Origin: Nitrospirota bacterium | GTDB taxonomy: Bacteria > Nitrospirota > Thermodesulfovibrionia > Thermodesulfovibrionales > UBA6898 | Assembly (NCBI GenBank): GCA_021811105.1 | Contig: JAJZPM010000035.1 | Location: 1-38,867, forward strand | Direction of reading: 5' to 3' | DNA: 38,867 bases | Shown: positions 1-6,841 of the stretch, one piece after another | Position numbering within the stretch: the first letter of the stretch is position 1 | Layout of the letters: the number at the start of each line of letters is the position of its first letter | The notes under the pieces: generated by a model | Database searches by the model: none | Told to the model about the DNA's origin: nothing | The model's input: the letters and a program-made list of their open reading frames with translations, nothing else | Program-made: the position numbers and the translations under genes

Positions 1-40
1 CGAGGTTCTCAGTCGGGCATCCATGTTTTCTTAAGAATGG

Positions 41-65
41 ATTCCCGCCTAAAGACTGCGGGAAT
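41..65. repeat. REP-like intergenic palindrome
   Basis: Perfect 8-bp arms ATTCCCGC (41-48) and GCGGGAAT (58-65) enclose a 9-nt loop. GATTCCCGC/GCGGGAATGAC palindromes of this style are common scattered intergenic repeats in many bacteria. It could also act as a terminator for a gene left of the window, but no T-run follows it. Seen directly; the family assignment is inference. Confidence 0.5.
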
Positions 66-130
66 GACGGCCTAAATACACACACTTTATGCAACGTTAG
101 GGTAAACAACATTGCGGCAATATTTCTTTT

Positions 131-184
131 GGTGAAGTGTCCGTTTCGCCGCGTTATACTGTTGCATGGAACGGACACTTCACC
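131..184. promoter_or_regulatory. 15-bp inverted repeat straddling the cas2 start
   Basis: The left arm at 131-145 (GGTGAAGTGTCCGTT) is the exact reverse complement of the right arm at 170-184, which is codons 2-7 of the first cas2. The 24 nt between them hold the likely -10 box and the ATG. As DNA it could be an operator. As RNA from an upstream promoter it would fold into a 15-bp stem presenting or hiding the start codon. Confidence 0.6.
155..160 (+). promoter_or_regulatory. Putative -10 box of a leaderless cas2 transcript
   Basis: TATACT lies 5 nt before the ATG at 166, so a normal start site would fall on or next to the start codon. No Shine-Dalgarno is visible upstream. No convincing -35 is seen at 16-18 nt. 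The same geometry recurs before several other genes in the window. Confidence 0.45.
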
Positions 185-447
185 TCATCGCCTATGACAT
201 CACGAGCGACAAGCGGCTGGCCGGCGTCCGGCATTTTCTCAAGGGCTACAGCACCGGGGGCCAGAAGTCCGTATACGAATGCTTTCTCACCGACGGCGAA
301 CTGAAGGAGGTCACTGCGCAGCTGGAGAGGCTTATCGACACGGAAGAGGACAGGCTCCATATATTCAGGATGGACGGCCGGAGCAGGACACACGTTCTCG
401 GCATCGCACATCAGCCTAAAGACCCTGCTTATTTTTACGTGGGATAA
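166..447 (+). CDS. cas2: CRISPR-associated endoribonuclease-like Cas2 (first copy)
   Basis: A 93-residue ferredoxin-fold Cas2, the bridging subunit of the Cas1-Cas2 spacer integrase. The N-terminal beta strand HLIAYDI carries the conserved Asp, followed by DKRLAGVRHFLKGYSTGGQKSVYECFL, here split by the family pattern R-x-x-x-V-x-x-F-L and Q-x-S-V-Y/F-E-C. Length is normal for the family (85-100). The ATG at 166 is chosen because it places the YDI strand at the usual distance from the N terminus; there is no ribosome binding site, so the message may be leaderless. It opens a cas2-cas1-cas1'-cas2' operon, with only 4 nt to cas1. Codons 2-7 are part of a perfect inverted repeat. Family identity is firm; integrase function is from family knowledge. 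Confidence 0.93.
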   Translation: MERTLHLIAYDITSDKRLAGVRHFLKGYSTGGQKSVYECFLTDGELKEVTAQLERLIDTEEDRLHIFRMDGRSRTHVLGIAHQPKDPAYFYVG

Positions 448-451
448 CGCA

Positions 452-1408
452 ATGGGCACACTCTATGTAGACAGGAAGGACCTTCACATCAAGCTGAACG
501 GCAATGCGCTTGCCTTCTATAGCCGCGGTTGTCATGAGGGTGTGGTGCCGGTCAATCCCCTCAAGCGGGTAGTCATCGTCGGGAATGTCCTGATCGAGAC
601 GCCGGTCCTGCACAAGCTCGCCTCAGAAAACGTGAGCGTGGTATTTCTCTCGGGCAAGCGGCTCCATTTTTCGGGAATGCTCCACGGTCGCCTGCATCAA
701 AATGGCATCCTCAGGGTGAGGCAGTACGAAAAGACGCTCGGCAACGCTGTTGTTGAGATGGCAAAGGCGCTTGTCGAAAGAAAGCTCGCCAAGCAGCGGG
801 CCTTTATTGAGGAAGCCAAGGGAGGCCGCCCGGACCTTGGAATGGGACTATCTGCAGCCTCCAAGACCCTTGAACGCTCCGCGGCCGCCCTTGGAGACAG
901 CGCAGGACTCGAAACAATAAGGGGACTCGAAGGCGCGGCAGCTGCAGCCTATTTCAGCGCGTATATCGCGCTGTTTCCCTCTTCGCTTCGCTTTGTGAAA
1001 AGGACAAGGCGGCCTCCCGAAGACCCGGTGAACGCGCTCCTTTCACTCTGTTATACGCTCCTGCATTATGAGATGGTGCGGGAGATCGAGATGATAGGGC
1101 TGGACTCCGTGATAGGGTTTTATCATCAGTTCGAATACGGCCGGGAGTCCCTGGCATGCGACCTGATAGAGCCCTACCGGCCTGATGTGGACAGGTTGGT
1201 TTATGAGCTTTTCAGGACGCGGCAGTTTGCCGCGCGTGATTTTTCTGAGGATGACGACCGGCCGGGATGCTATCTGAAGAAAGGCGGCAGAAAGAGGTTC
1301 TATCCAGTATATGAGGAATGGGCGCGGCAGCAGAGGCGTCTTTGGGCGGAAGAGGCGCGAACCTTTGCGAGGTGGATCGGTGACGGGCAGATCGCTTTAT
1401 CTGAGTGA
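452..1408 (+). CDS. cas1: CRISPR-associated integrase Cas1 (first copy, catalytic type)
   Basis: A 318-residue Cas1, the metal-dependent integrase that inserts protospacers at the leader-repeat junction. An N-terminal beta domain opens with TLYVDRKDLHIKL and runs into VPVNPLKRVVIVGNV (about residues 2-100). The alpha-helical catalytic domain has all expected ligands: E160 in RGLEGAAAAAYF, the RPPEDPVNALLSLCY helix, H225 in GFYH, and D237/E240 in SLACDLIEPYRP. Length is typical. The gene follows cas2 by 4 nt, and its last 29 nt overlap the second cas1. No reverse transcriptase or Cas6 domain is fused. The full active site suggests this is the catalytic Cas1 of the locus. The CRISPR subtype cannot be set because no effector gene lies in the window. 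Confidence 0.95.
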   Translation: MGTLYVDRKDLHIKLNGNALAFYSRGCHEGVVPVNPLKRVVIVGNVLIETPVLHKLASENVSVVFLSGKRLHFSGMLHGRLHQNGILRVRQYEKTLGNAVVEMAKALVERKLAKQRAFIEEAKGGRPDLGMGLSAASKTLERSAAALGDSAGLETIRGLEGAAAAAYFSAYIALFPSSLRFVKRTRRPPEDPVNALLSLCYTLLHYEMVREIEMIGLDSVIGFYHQFEYGRESLACDLIEPYRPDVDRLVYELFRTRQFAARDFSEDDDRPGCYLKKGGRKRFYPVYEEWARQQRRLWAEEARTFARWIGDGQIALSE

Positions 1409-2204
1409 CGGCGCTAACGCGCCTGTGGTGAGGAGGGACGGTCCCTCTGTCTGGATAGAGCGCAAGGGATCTGCCGGTCAGCGGGTCCCAGCGCGGCTCC
1501 TGGGCAGGGTCGTCATCATCGGAAATGTACGTCTGGATGCGGAGGCGTTAACGCTCTTTACCGAGAGCGATATACCGGTGATCTTCCTGAACCGGCGGGC
1601 CGAGGAGTCGGCCGTGGCCATGTCCTACAATCACCGGCTGCCGGGACTTTACGAAAGCCAGCGCGCGCTTGCAGACGACCCGGCAAAGGCGGGCAGATAC
1701 AGACAATGGGCGCAGTTATGGCGCGAGCGCCTCCAGCACGGCATCCTGCGGAGGTTATACAAGCCGATTAGCCCGCAGTTCCGGGCCGGCGTAAAAGAGA
1801 GTGACTATCAGGAGGTGATTTCTTACCTTAAGCCCAATGATAAGGAGAAATGGGCTGTGGTTTCAGACTTCGTCAATAATCTCATGAGGGGCATTATCCT
1901 GGAACGCATAATCAAGGCGGGCCTCGACCCCCATCCGGGCATTATCCATCGCACGCACCTTTTTGGGTTCGCCCTGGACATGTGCTATATCCTCGGGGCC
2001 GAGACAGACTGCCAGTGCGTCCAGTTCTTTCGCTCTTCGATAAATGCCCCGGCGCTTGACCATAACTACCGGATCAGCGGCCTCACCGAAAGCGCGGTGA
2101 AGAATCTCGTTCACAGATTCGAAAATAAAAGGATAGCGATCCAGGTCCTTATCCGGGACATCATCAACGAGTTTATGGATATGCTACCGGCTGGCAGGCA
2201 ATGA
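1380..2204 (+). CDS. cas1: Divergent second Cas1 with an incomplete active site
   Basis: 274 residues from the GTG at 1380, chosen because GAGGTGG (1369-1375) sits 4 nt upstream and the protein then begins TGRSLYL, like other Cas1 proteins. It overlaps the first cas1 by 29 nt. The N-terminal beta domain is recognisable (ARLLGRVVIIGNVRLD). The C-terminal part aligns with Cas1 through KAGLDPHPGIIH (H190) and FGFALDMCYIL (D200). The helix that normally carries the catalytic Glu (E-x6-Y-F, followed by F-x-x-R-x-R-R-P-P) is reduced to a short KESDYQEVISYLKP stretch, and I cannot assign the Glu. H-to-D spacing is 10 rather than about 12. It may be a non-catalytic partner in a heteromeric integrase. 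Pairing with its own cas2 argues for real function rather than decay. Confidence 0.85.
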   Translation: MTGRSLYLSDGANAPVVRRDGPSVWIERKGSAGQRVPARLLGRVVIIGNVRLDAEALTLFTESDIPVIFLNRRAEESAVAMSYNHRLPGLYESQRALADDPAKAGRYRQWAQLWRERLQHGILRRLYKPISPQFRAGVKESDYQEVISYLKPNDKEKWAVVSDFVNNLMRGIILERIIKAGLDPHPGIIHRTHLFGFALDMCYILGAETDCQCVQFFRSSINAPALDHNYRISGLTESAVKNLVHRFENKRIAIQVLIRDIINEFMDMLPAGRQ

Positions 2205-2494
2205 AGGCCGCGTATCTTGTCTGCTACGATATAACACTGCGGCGCCGGCTTTCGCGGGTGCTGAAGCTCATGAAAGGCAGCGGCATCCACCTGCAGTACT
2301 CTGTATTCTACTGCAAACTCTCATGGCCGCAGCTGCAGCAGCTCAAAACGGCCCTCTCCGCGTTGATCGAGCCGGCTGAGGATGACATCAGGATTTATCC
2401 GCTGCCTGCCGCCGGTGAGGTCGTTAGTATGGGGCGCGGGGACAAGATCCCCAAAGGGGTCGAAATATTTCTTCCTGGGGAAGGAGGTGATTAG
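2201..2494 (+). CDS. cas2: CRISPR-associated Cas2 (second copy)
   Basis: A 97-residue Cas2 starting at ATG 2201, which overlaps the cas1' stop by 4 nt (ATGA), so it is probably translationally coupled to it. Family signatures are AYLVCYDIT with the conserved Asp, then RLSRVLKLMKGSGIHLQYSVFYC, and DDIRIYPLP near the C terminus. It is clearly different in sequence from the first Cas2. The locus therefore holds two complete Cas1-Cas2 pairs in mirrored order rather than a recent duplication. The CRISPR leader begins directly after its stop. Function in the integration complex is from family knowledge; which Cas1 it partners is unknown. Confidence 0.92.
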   Translation: MKAAYLVCYDITLRRRLSRVLKLMKGSGIHLQYSVFYCKLSWPQLQQLKTALSALIEPAEDDIRIYPLPAAGEVVSMGRGDKIPKGVEIFLPGEGGD

Positions 2495-2572
2495 GTTGAT
2501 CTGCAAAGTTGGAAAAAGTTGCACAAGTGTGGAAGCAAGCGGTTGGATTATAATAGCATTTAGAGGGATGCA
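2495..2572 (+). promoter_or_regulatory. CRISPR leader (short), with a TATAAT box
   Basis: 78 nt between the second cas2 and the first repeat. It contains a perfect -10-like TATAAT at 2549-2554, about 20 nt before repeat 1, which would start pre-crRNA inside or next to the first repeat. No good -35 lies at 17 nt. The array decays at the opposite end, so this cas-proximal side is the leader and insertion side. Confidence 0.6.
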
Positions 2573-5074
2573 GAAAGAAAGAAGACCTTAAGAAAAAGGG
2601 ATTGAGACGCCCGTTGAGGATTGACTTGTACTCTTCTACTATGAAAGAAAGAAGACCTTAAGAAAAAGGGATTGAGACCCTCCGTAAACCTCTATGCCGT
2701 GCCGGTCAGTAGAAAGAAAGAAGACCTTAAGAAAAAGGGATTGAGACGCTGCAGTTCGGAAAAATATGTCTGTTTTCATGATGAAAGAAAGAAGACCTTA
2801 AGAAAAAGGGATTGAGACCTCCATGTCGGGGTTGTATTTCCTCCTCCACTGTGTGGAAAGAAAGAAGACCTTAAGAAAAAGGGATTGAGACAGACGTGGC
2901 GCTACCACCACGTCTCCCGAGGTCAGAGAAAGAAAGAAGACCTTAAGAAAAAGGGATTGAGACTTTCACAGGTAGGAAGTTTCCGTGCTGTGAACGAAAG
3001 AAAGAAGACCTTAAGAAAAAGGGATTGAGACACCACCTGCTTTTGTTCTTTCCCGCTGTCAGAAAGAAAGAAGACCTTAAGAAAAAGGGATTGAGACGAG
3101 CCTTGCCTGAAGCGGGAAGTAGAGGCGTTTACGAAAGAAAGAAGACCTTAAGAAAAAGGGATTGAGACGGCACTATCAGGCAGCGACATCCATAGGGCAT
3201 GCGAAAGAAAGAAGACCTTAAGAAAAAGGGATTGAGACTCCTCCAGCACGGCAATCTCGTCTGCGGTGAGAAAGAAAGAAGACCTTAAGAAAAAGGGATT
3301 GAGACTGTGGCCGCACTCCCATTGTATCGGCTAGACCCTGAAAGAAAGAAGACCTTAAGAAAAAGGGATTGAGACCGGTGTTTCGTCAGAGGTGGTATTG
3401 TCTTTTGAAAGAAAGAAGACCTTAAGAAAAAGGGATTGAGACTGGACTCCCGTGAGAGATATCCTCACGGGGATGAAAGAAAGAAGACCTTAAGAAAAAG
3501 GGATTGAGACCTATTGGTTTGAGGCCTTTTCCTTTGAGTATAGGAAAGAAAGAAGACCTTAAGAAAAAGGGATTGAGACCGTGTTTGCCATTCTGTGGTA
3601 ACTCGAAAATTCCTGGAAAGAAAGAAGACCTTAAGAAAAAGGGATTGAGACTGGCGTATTCAACATCGTTTACTCCTGCAGACTGAGAAAGAAAGAAGAC
3701 CTTAAGAAAAAGGGATTGAGACACTCACCCCAAAAACGGATAGGGGCATGATTGCTGAAAGAAAGAAGACCTTAAGAAAAAGGGATTGAGACTCGGCCCT
3801 TCGGGAGGGCCATTTTCGCCTCCTCGATGGAAAGAAAGAAGACCTTAAGAAAAAGGGATTGAGACGGCATCCCAAAGATACTCAACGTAATCATCGGAAA
3901 GAAAGAAGACCTTAAGAAAAAGGGATTGAGACCGTAATCACCGGCGACGTTCCATCTCCGGTGATCGAAAGAAAGAAGACCTTAAGAAAAAGGGATTGAG
4001 ACGGTGAGCCTGCTCTGCACGAGGACTACGTTGTCGGCGAAAGAAAGAAGACCTTAAGAAAAAGGGATTGAGACACAACTCGTCGACAGCCGTGGTACCG
4101 GCGATTTTCCGAAAGAAAGAAGACCTTAAGAAAAAGGGATTGAGACGGTGGTGTTTCATCCATTGATGTCCAGCCCACAGGGCGAAAGAAAGAAGACCTT
4201 AAGAAAAAGGGATTGAGACTTCTGCGGGTGATTGCCGTACTTGTCGCAGGCGGTGGAAAGAAAGAAGACCTTAAGAAAAAGGGATTGAGACTCGGTTCCT
4301 GGCACAAGGTTCCGAAAAACTGAAAGGGAAAGAAAGAAGACCTTAAGAAAAAGGGATTGAGACGCCATATGCCCTATCAACGTAGTTCTCTATCTTGAAG
4401 GAAAGAAAGAAGACCTTAAGAAAAAGGGATTGAGACAGGGTCGCATTCCCGCTGACGTACTGGATGGTCGCAGAAAGAAAGAAGACCTTAAGAAAAAGGG
4501 ATTGAGACTTTCCCCTCCAAGGGAGGGGTTGTAAATGTGACTCAGAAAGAAAGAAGACCTTAAGAAAAAGGGATTGAGACATGTGCGGCAGGCCGCGGAG
4601 ATCCACTGGGTCGAGGAAAGAAAGAAGACCTTAAGAAAAAGGGATTGAGACTTGGCGATGAGGGTGGGTTTCATGCTGCCACCTCAGAAAGAAAGAAGAC
4701 CTTAAGAAAAAGGGATTGAGACAGGAAGGCTGGCTGCCGGGCGTCGAGGACGGTATTGGAAAGAAAGAAGACCTTAAGAAAAAGGGATTGAGACTTCTCA
4801 GTGTTGACCACCATTTTTTCCTCCTGTCTGAGGAAAGAAAGAAGACCTTAAGAAAAAGGGATTGAGACTCCCCGGACTCGACCACCATCTGGCCGCTGCG
4901 GATTGAAAGAAAGAAGACCTTAAGAAAAAGGGATTGAGACTTCTACTTTCGCCCGCTTCATTGCCCTGGCTGCGTCTCCGGAAAGAAAGAAGACCTTAAG
5001 AAAAAGGGATTGAGACGAAGGCGCGTTTATTCATGGGAGGAGGCCTCTTTAGAAAGAAAGAAGACCTTAAGAAA
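2573..5074 (+). CRISPR. CRISPR array: 35 full 36-nt repeats, one degenerate terminal repeat, 35 spacers
   Basis: The repeat begins GAAAGAAAGAAGACC and ends AAAGGGATTGAGAC, 36 nt in all; full copies start at 2573, 2643, 2712 and so on to 4981 and look identical by eye. The last copy (5052-5074) keeps only the first 23 nt, marking the old, leader-distal end. Spacers are 30-40 nt. The repeat is purine-rich on the plus strand, has only a weak CCTT/AAGG stem, and ends ATTGAGAC, resembling the 8-nt 5' tag (ATTGAAAC type) of many type III and I-B repeats. Plus-strand transcription is therefore likely. No Cas6, Cascade, Cmr/Csm or other effector gene is in the window; they may lie left of position 1 or elsewhere. 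Several spacers carry inverted repeats or translation-start signals. Many minus-strand open frames here are artefacts of the repeat. Confidence 0.98.
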
Positions 5075-5149
5075 GTTGCAATTGCATAGTGTTTGGCGCG
5101 TGAATTCGTGATTATTATACTTTTACCTTTTCACCCTGACTTTGTTGCA

Positions 5150-5178
5150 TTGGCGCAAGCAAAGGGCTAAAATAATAT
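5150..5178 (+). promoter_or_regulatory. Putative promoter of the FKBP gene
   Basis: TTGGCG (5150-5155), a 17-nt spacer and TAATAT (5173-5178) lie about 60 nt before the ATG. An overlapping TATAAT at 5176-5181 has a 20-nt spacing. Weak-to-moderate match; no other signal is obvious between the array and the gene. Confidence 0.35.
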
Positions 5179-5238
5179 AATGACCTCGGGTCGTTTGTAA
5201 ACAATTCATAAAAAAAATGTGTTTTGAAAGGAGTAGGT

Positions 5239-5955
5239 ATGAGAGTATTGTGGGCAGTGGTCTTATGCACCTTGCTCGTTACGGTGCAGGCGTACGGGGA
5301 GGAACAGACCCCGCTGAAGGACAAGAAAGACAAATTGAGCTATGCCATCGGGCTCGATGTCGGGAACGCGCTGAAGAGGCAGTCAATCGATGTCAACACT
5401 GACATATTCCTGCAAGGGGTAAAAGACGCCTTGTCCGGTGGAAAGAAGTTGCTCACGGATGAGGAAGTCCGCGAGACCATGACCGCCTTCAGCAAGGAGT
5501 TGGCTGCGAAGCAGGGGGAGGCGATGAAAAAGCTTGGCGAAAAGAACAAGGAAGAGGGTGAGGCGTTCCTCGCCGAAAACAAGAAAAAAGAAGGGGTGAA
5601 GACCCTTCCCGACGGCCTGCAATACAAGGTGATCACCGAGGGCAAGGGCGGGAGCCCCAAGGCCACGGACACGGTGACCGTTAATTATCGCGGGACTTTT
5701 ATCGACGGAAAAGAGTTCGATAGCTCCTATAAGCGCAATCAGCCCGCAACGTTTGCGGTAAACGGGGTCATCCCGGGATGGACAGAGGCGCTGCAGATGA
5801 TGAAAGAGGGATCAAAATGGGAGATCTTTATCCCGTCTAAGCTCGCCTATGGGGAGAGAGGCGCCGGAGGTGTCATAGGACCGAATGCGACCCTCATATT
5901 CGAAGTAGAATTGCTCTCGATAAAGCCGACGGAAAAGGAAAACGGCAAGAAGTAG
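5239..5955 (+). CDS. Exported FKBP-type peptidyl-prolyl isomerase (FkpA/Mip-like)
   Basis: A 238-residue cis-trans prolyl isomerase/chaperone expected in the periplasm. The ATG at 5239 is chosen over upstream starts because AAAGGAG (5227-5233) precedes it by 5 nt and it opens a signal peptide (MRVLWAVVLCTLLVTVQAYG). Residues about 25-120 form the helical FKBP_N dimerisation domain (SYAIGLDVGNALK, then a lysine/glutamate-rich long helix). The FKBP_C domain follows from about residue 125 (LPDGLQYKVITEGKG, then VTVNYRGTFIDGKEFDSS, VIPGWTEALQMMKEGSKW, IPSKLAYGERGAGGVIGPNATLIFEVEL), with the usual active-site aromatics. It is a single gene ending in a strong bidirectional terminator. Domain content and length match the FkpA/Mip group. 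Confidence 0.93.
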   Translation: MRVLWAVVLCTLLVTVQAYGEEQTPLKDKKDKLSYAIGLDVGNALKRQSIDVNTDIFLQGVKDALSGGKKLLTDEEVRETMTAFSKELAAKQGEAMKKLGEKNKEEGEAFLAENKKKEGVKTLPDGLQYKVITEGKGGSPKATDTVTVNYRGTFIDGKEFDSSYKRNQPATFAVNGVIPGWTEALQMMKEGSKWEIFIPSKLAYGERGAGGVIGPNATLIFEVELLSIKPTEKENGKK

Positions 5956-5962
5956 CGCACAG

Positions 5963-5993
5963 GAGAAAGGCCGGTATATTGCCGGCCTTTCTC
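5963..5993. terminator. Bidirectional intrinsic terminator between convergent genes
   Basis: A perfect 12-bp stem (GAGAAAGGCCGG, 5963-5974, with CCGGCCTTTCTC, 5982-5993) closes a 7-nt loop. A/T tracts lie in the outer stem on both strands. It sits between the FKBP gene and the convergent OB-fold gene. Confidence 0.85.
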
Positions 5994-6005
5994 ATCGCAC
6001 GGAGA

Positions 6006-6701
6006 TCATTTTTTGAGGGAGGCGTTCTCCATAATCACCTTGTACTTGTAGTTGCTTCCAAAATCCTTGTTCATGGCGATCTTACCGGAGGCTGTCACAA
6101 CGTCCCCGACCGATGCGGTTTCTTTCGTGGTGACGACGAGGTCGTGGGTCCCTTTCTTCTGATCGCCGGTACCGTCCTGGATATGGAGCCAGTTCATCCC
6201 CATGATACCTGAAGAGACCTTCACCACCTTCCCCTTTACGCTAACGACCTTTTTGTTGAGCTTCTTTGCATTGCTGAAGACCCCGGCAACGGTATAAGCG
6301 TAGGGCCCGGCCGCCTTCTCAACCTTCACCTTCTCAGCGGGAACGACTATCGTCCCTTTGCTCGCCGCTGCACCGGCGGCGGGCTGTCCTGCCTTGCCGT
6401 CTGCCACGCCGTCGGAAAATACAATCCTGTCGAACTTTCTCTTCAGTGTTTTGCTCTCGAAGTTCTGCATTTCCACGCCGGGCTTGAACGTAATCTCCTG
6501 GCCCTTTACTATTTTGGTCTGGGGGACGGCAACCCACGTCTTTGCGCTGCCGTTGTCGATCAGCGCGTAAGTATAGCCCCCGCTGTTCATTGTTTCGATC
6601 ACTTTACCCGAGAGTTCACCGGAGGCAATGGCGGAAACCGCACCGGTCAGCAAAAACGTACACAAAGCAACAACACAAATTACTGCATTCAGGCTTTTCA
6701 T
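6006..6701 (-). CDS. Exported two-domain OB-fold protein (NrfJ-like)
   Basis: A 231-residue secreted protein. The start at 6701 follows AAGGAG by 5 nt and opens a signal peptide (MKSLNAVICVVALCTFLLTGAVSAIAS). Residues about 28-100 (GELSGKVIETMNSGGYTYALI, then TWVAVPQTKIVKGQEITF and DRIVF) form a small beta-rich domain like those in NrfJ-type cytochrome-associated proteins. An alanine-rich linker follows. The C-terminal half (KKVVSVKGKVVKVSSGIMGMNWLHIQDGT, then HDLVVTTKETASVGDVVTASGKI) resembles an OB-fold with a repeated V-x-G-K-V pattern. There are no metal or catalytic motifs. Role unknown; it is often seen near respiratory genes, and hydrogenase operons lie downstream, but no operon links them. 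Confidence 0.7.
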   Translation of the reverse strand: MKSLNAVICVVALCTFLLTGAVSAIASGELSGKVIETMNSGGYTYALIDNGSAKTWVAVPQTKIVKGQEITFKPGVEMQNFESKTLKRKFDRIVFSDGVADGKAGQPAAGAAASKGTIVVPAEKVKVEKAAGPYAYTVAGVFSNAKKLNKKVVSVKGKVVKVSSGIMGMNWLHIQDGTGDQKKGTHDLVVTTKETASVGDVVTASGKIAMNKDFGSNYKYKVIMENASLKK

Positions 6702-6733
6702 GGAGACTCCTTTATCATGGTATTTTAAGTTAT

Positions 6734-6753
6734 GCACGGCACAAGTACCATGC
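6734..6753 (-). promoter_or_regulatory. Imperfect hairpin in the 5' region of the OB-fold gene
   Basis: On the minus strand GCATGGTAC and GTGCCGTGC pair over nine positions (two G-U) around a TT centre, between a TATAAT-like box and the start at 6701. It could be an operator or an mRNA leader stem. Weak evidence. Confidence 0.25.
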
Positions 6754-6825
6754 GAGGTTAGATTTATTATAAAGCAATTACACGCACATTTTCCCGTGTT
6801 TTAGGTTGGGGGATCTCCTTTCGTT

Positions 6826-6831
6826 TATAAT
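6826..6831 (+). promoter_or_regulatory. -10 box close to the methyltransferase start
   Basis: TATAAT ends 10 nt before the ATG at 6842. No Shine-Dalgarno lies between them, implying a leaderless or near-leaderless message. The -35 region is not convincing. Confidence 0.5.
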
Positions 6832-6841
6832 ATCGGGTAGT

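Noticed and set aside
1406..1408. General reassignment of TGA to an amino acid in this organism
   Set aside because: TGA is used as an ordinary terminator in several genes here, for example the first cas1 and the DUF1189 gene.
3422..4888. Minus-strand ORFs across the CRISPR array encoding repeated SQSLFLKVFFLS or LNPFFLRSSFF peptides
   Set aside because: They are translations of the 36-nt repeat, which contains no stop in those frames; not real genes.
5052..5087. Final repeat copy as a functional repeat
   Set aside because: Only the first 23 nt match; the 3' third, including the ATTGAGAC tag, is lost, so it is the degenerate array end.
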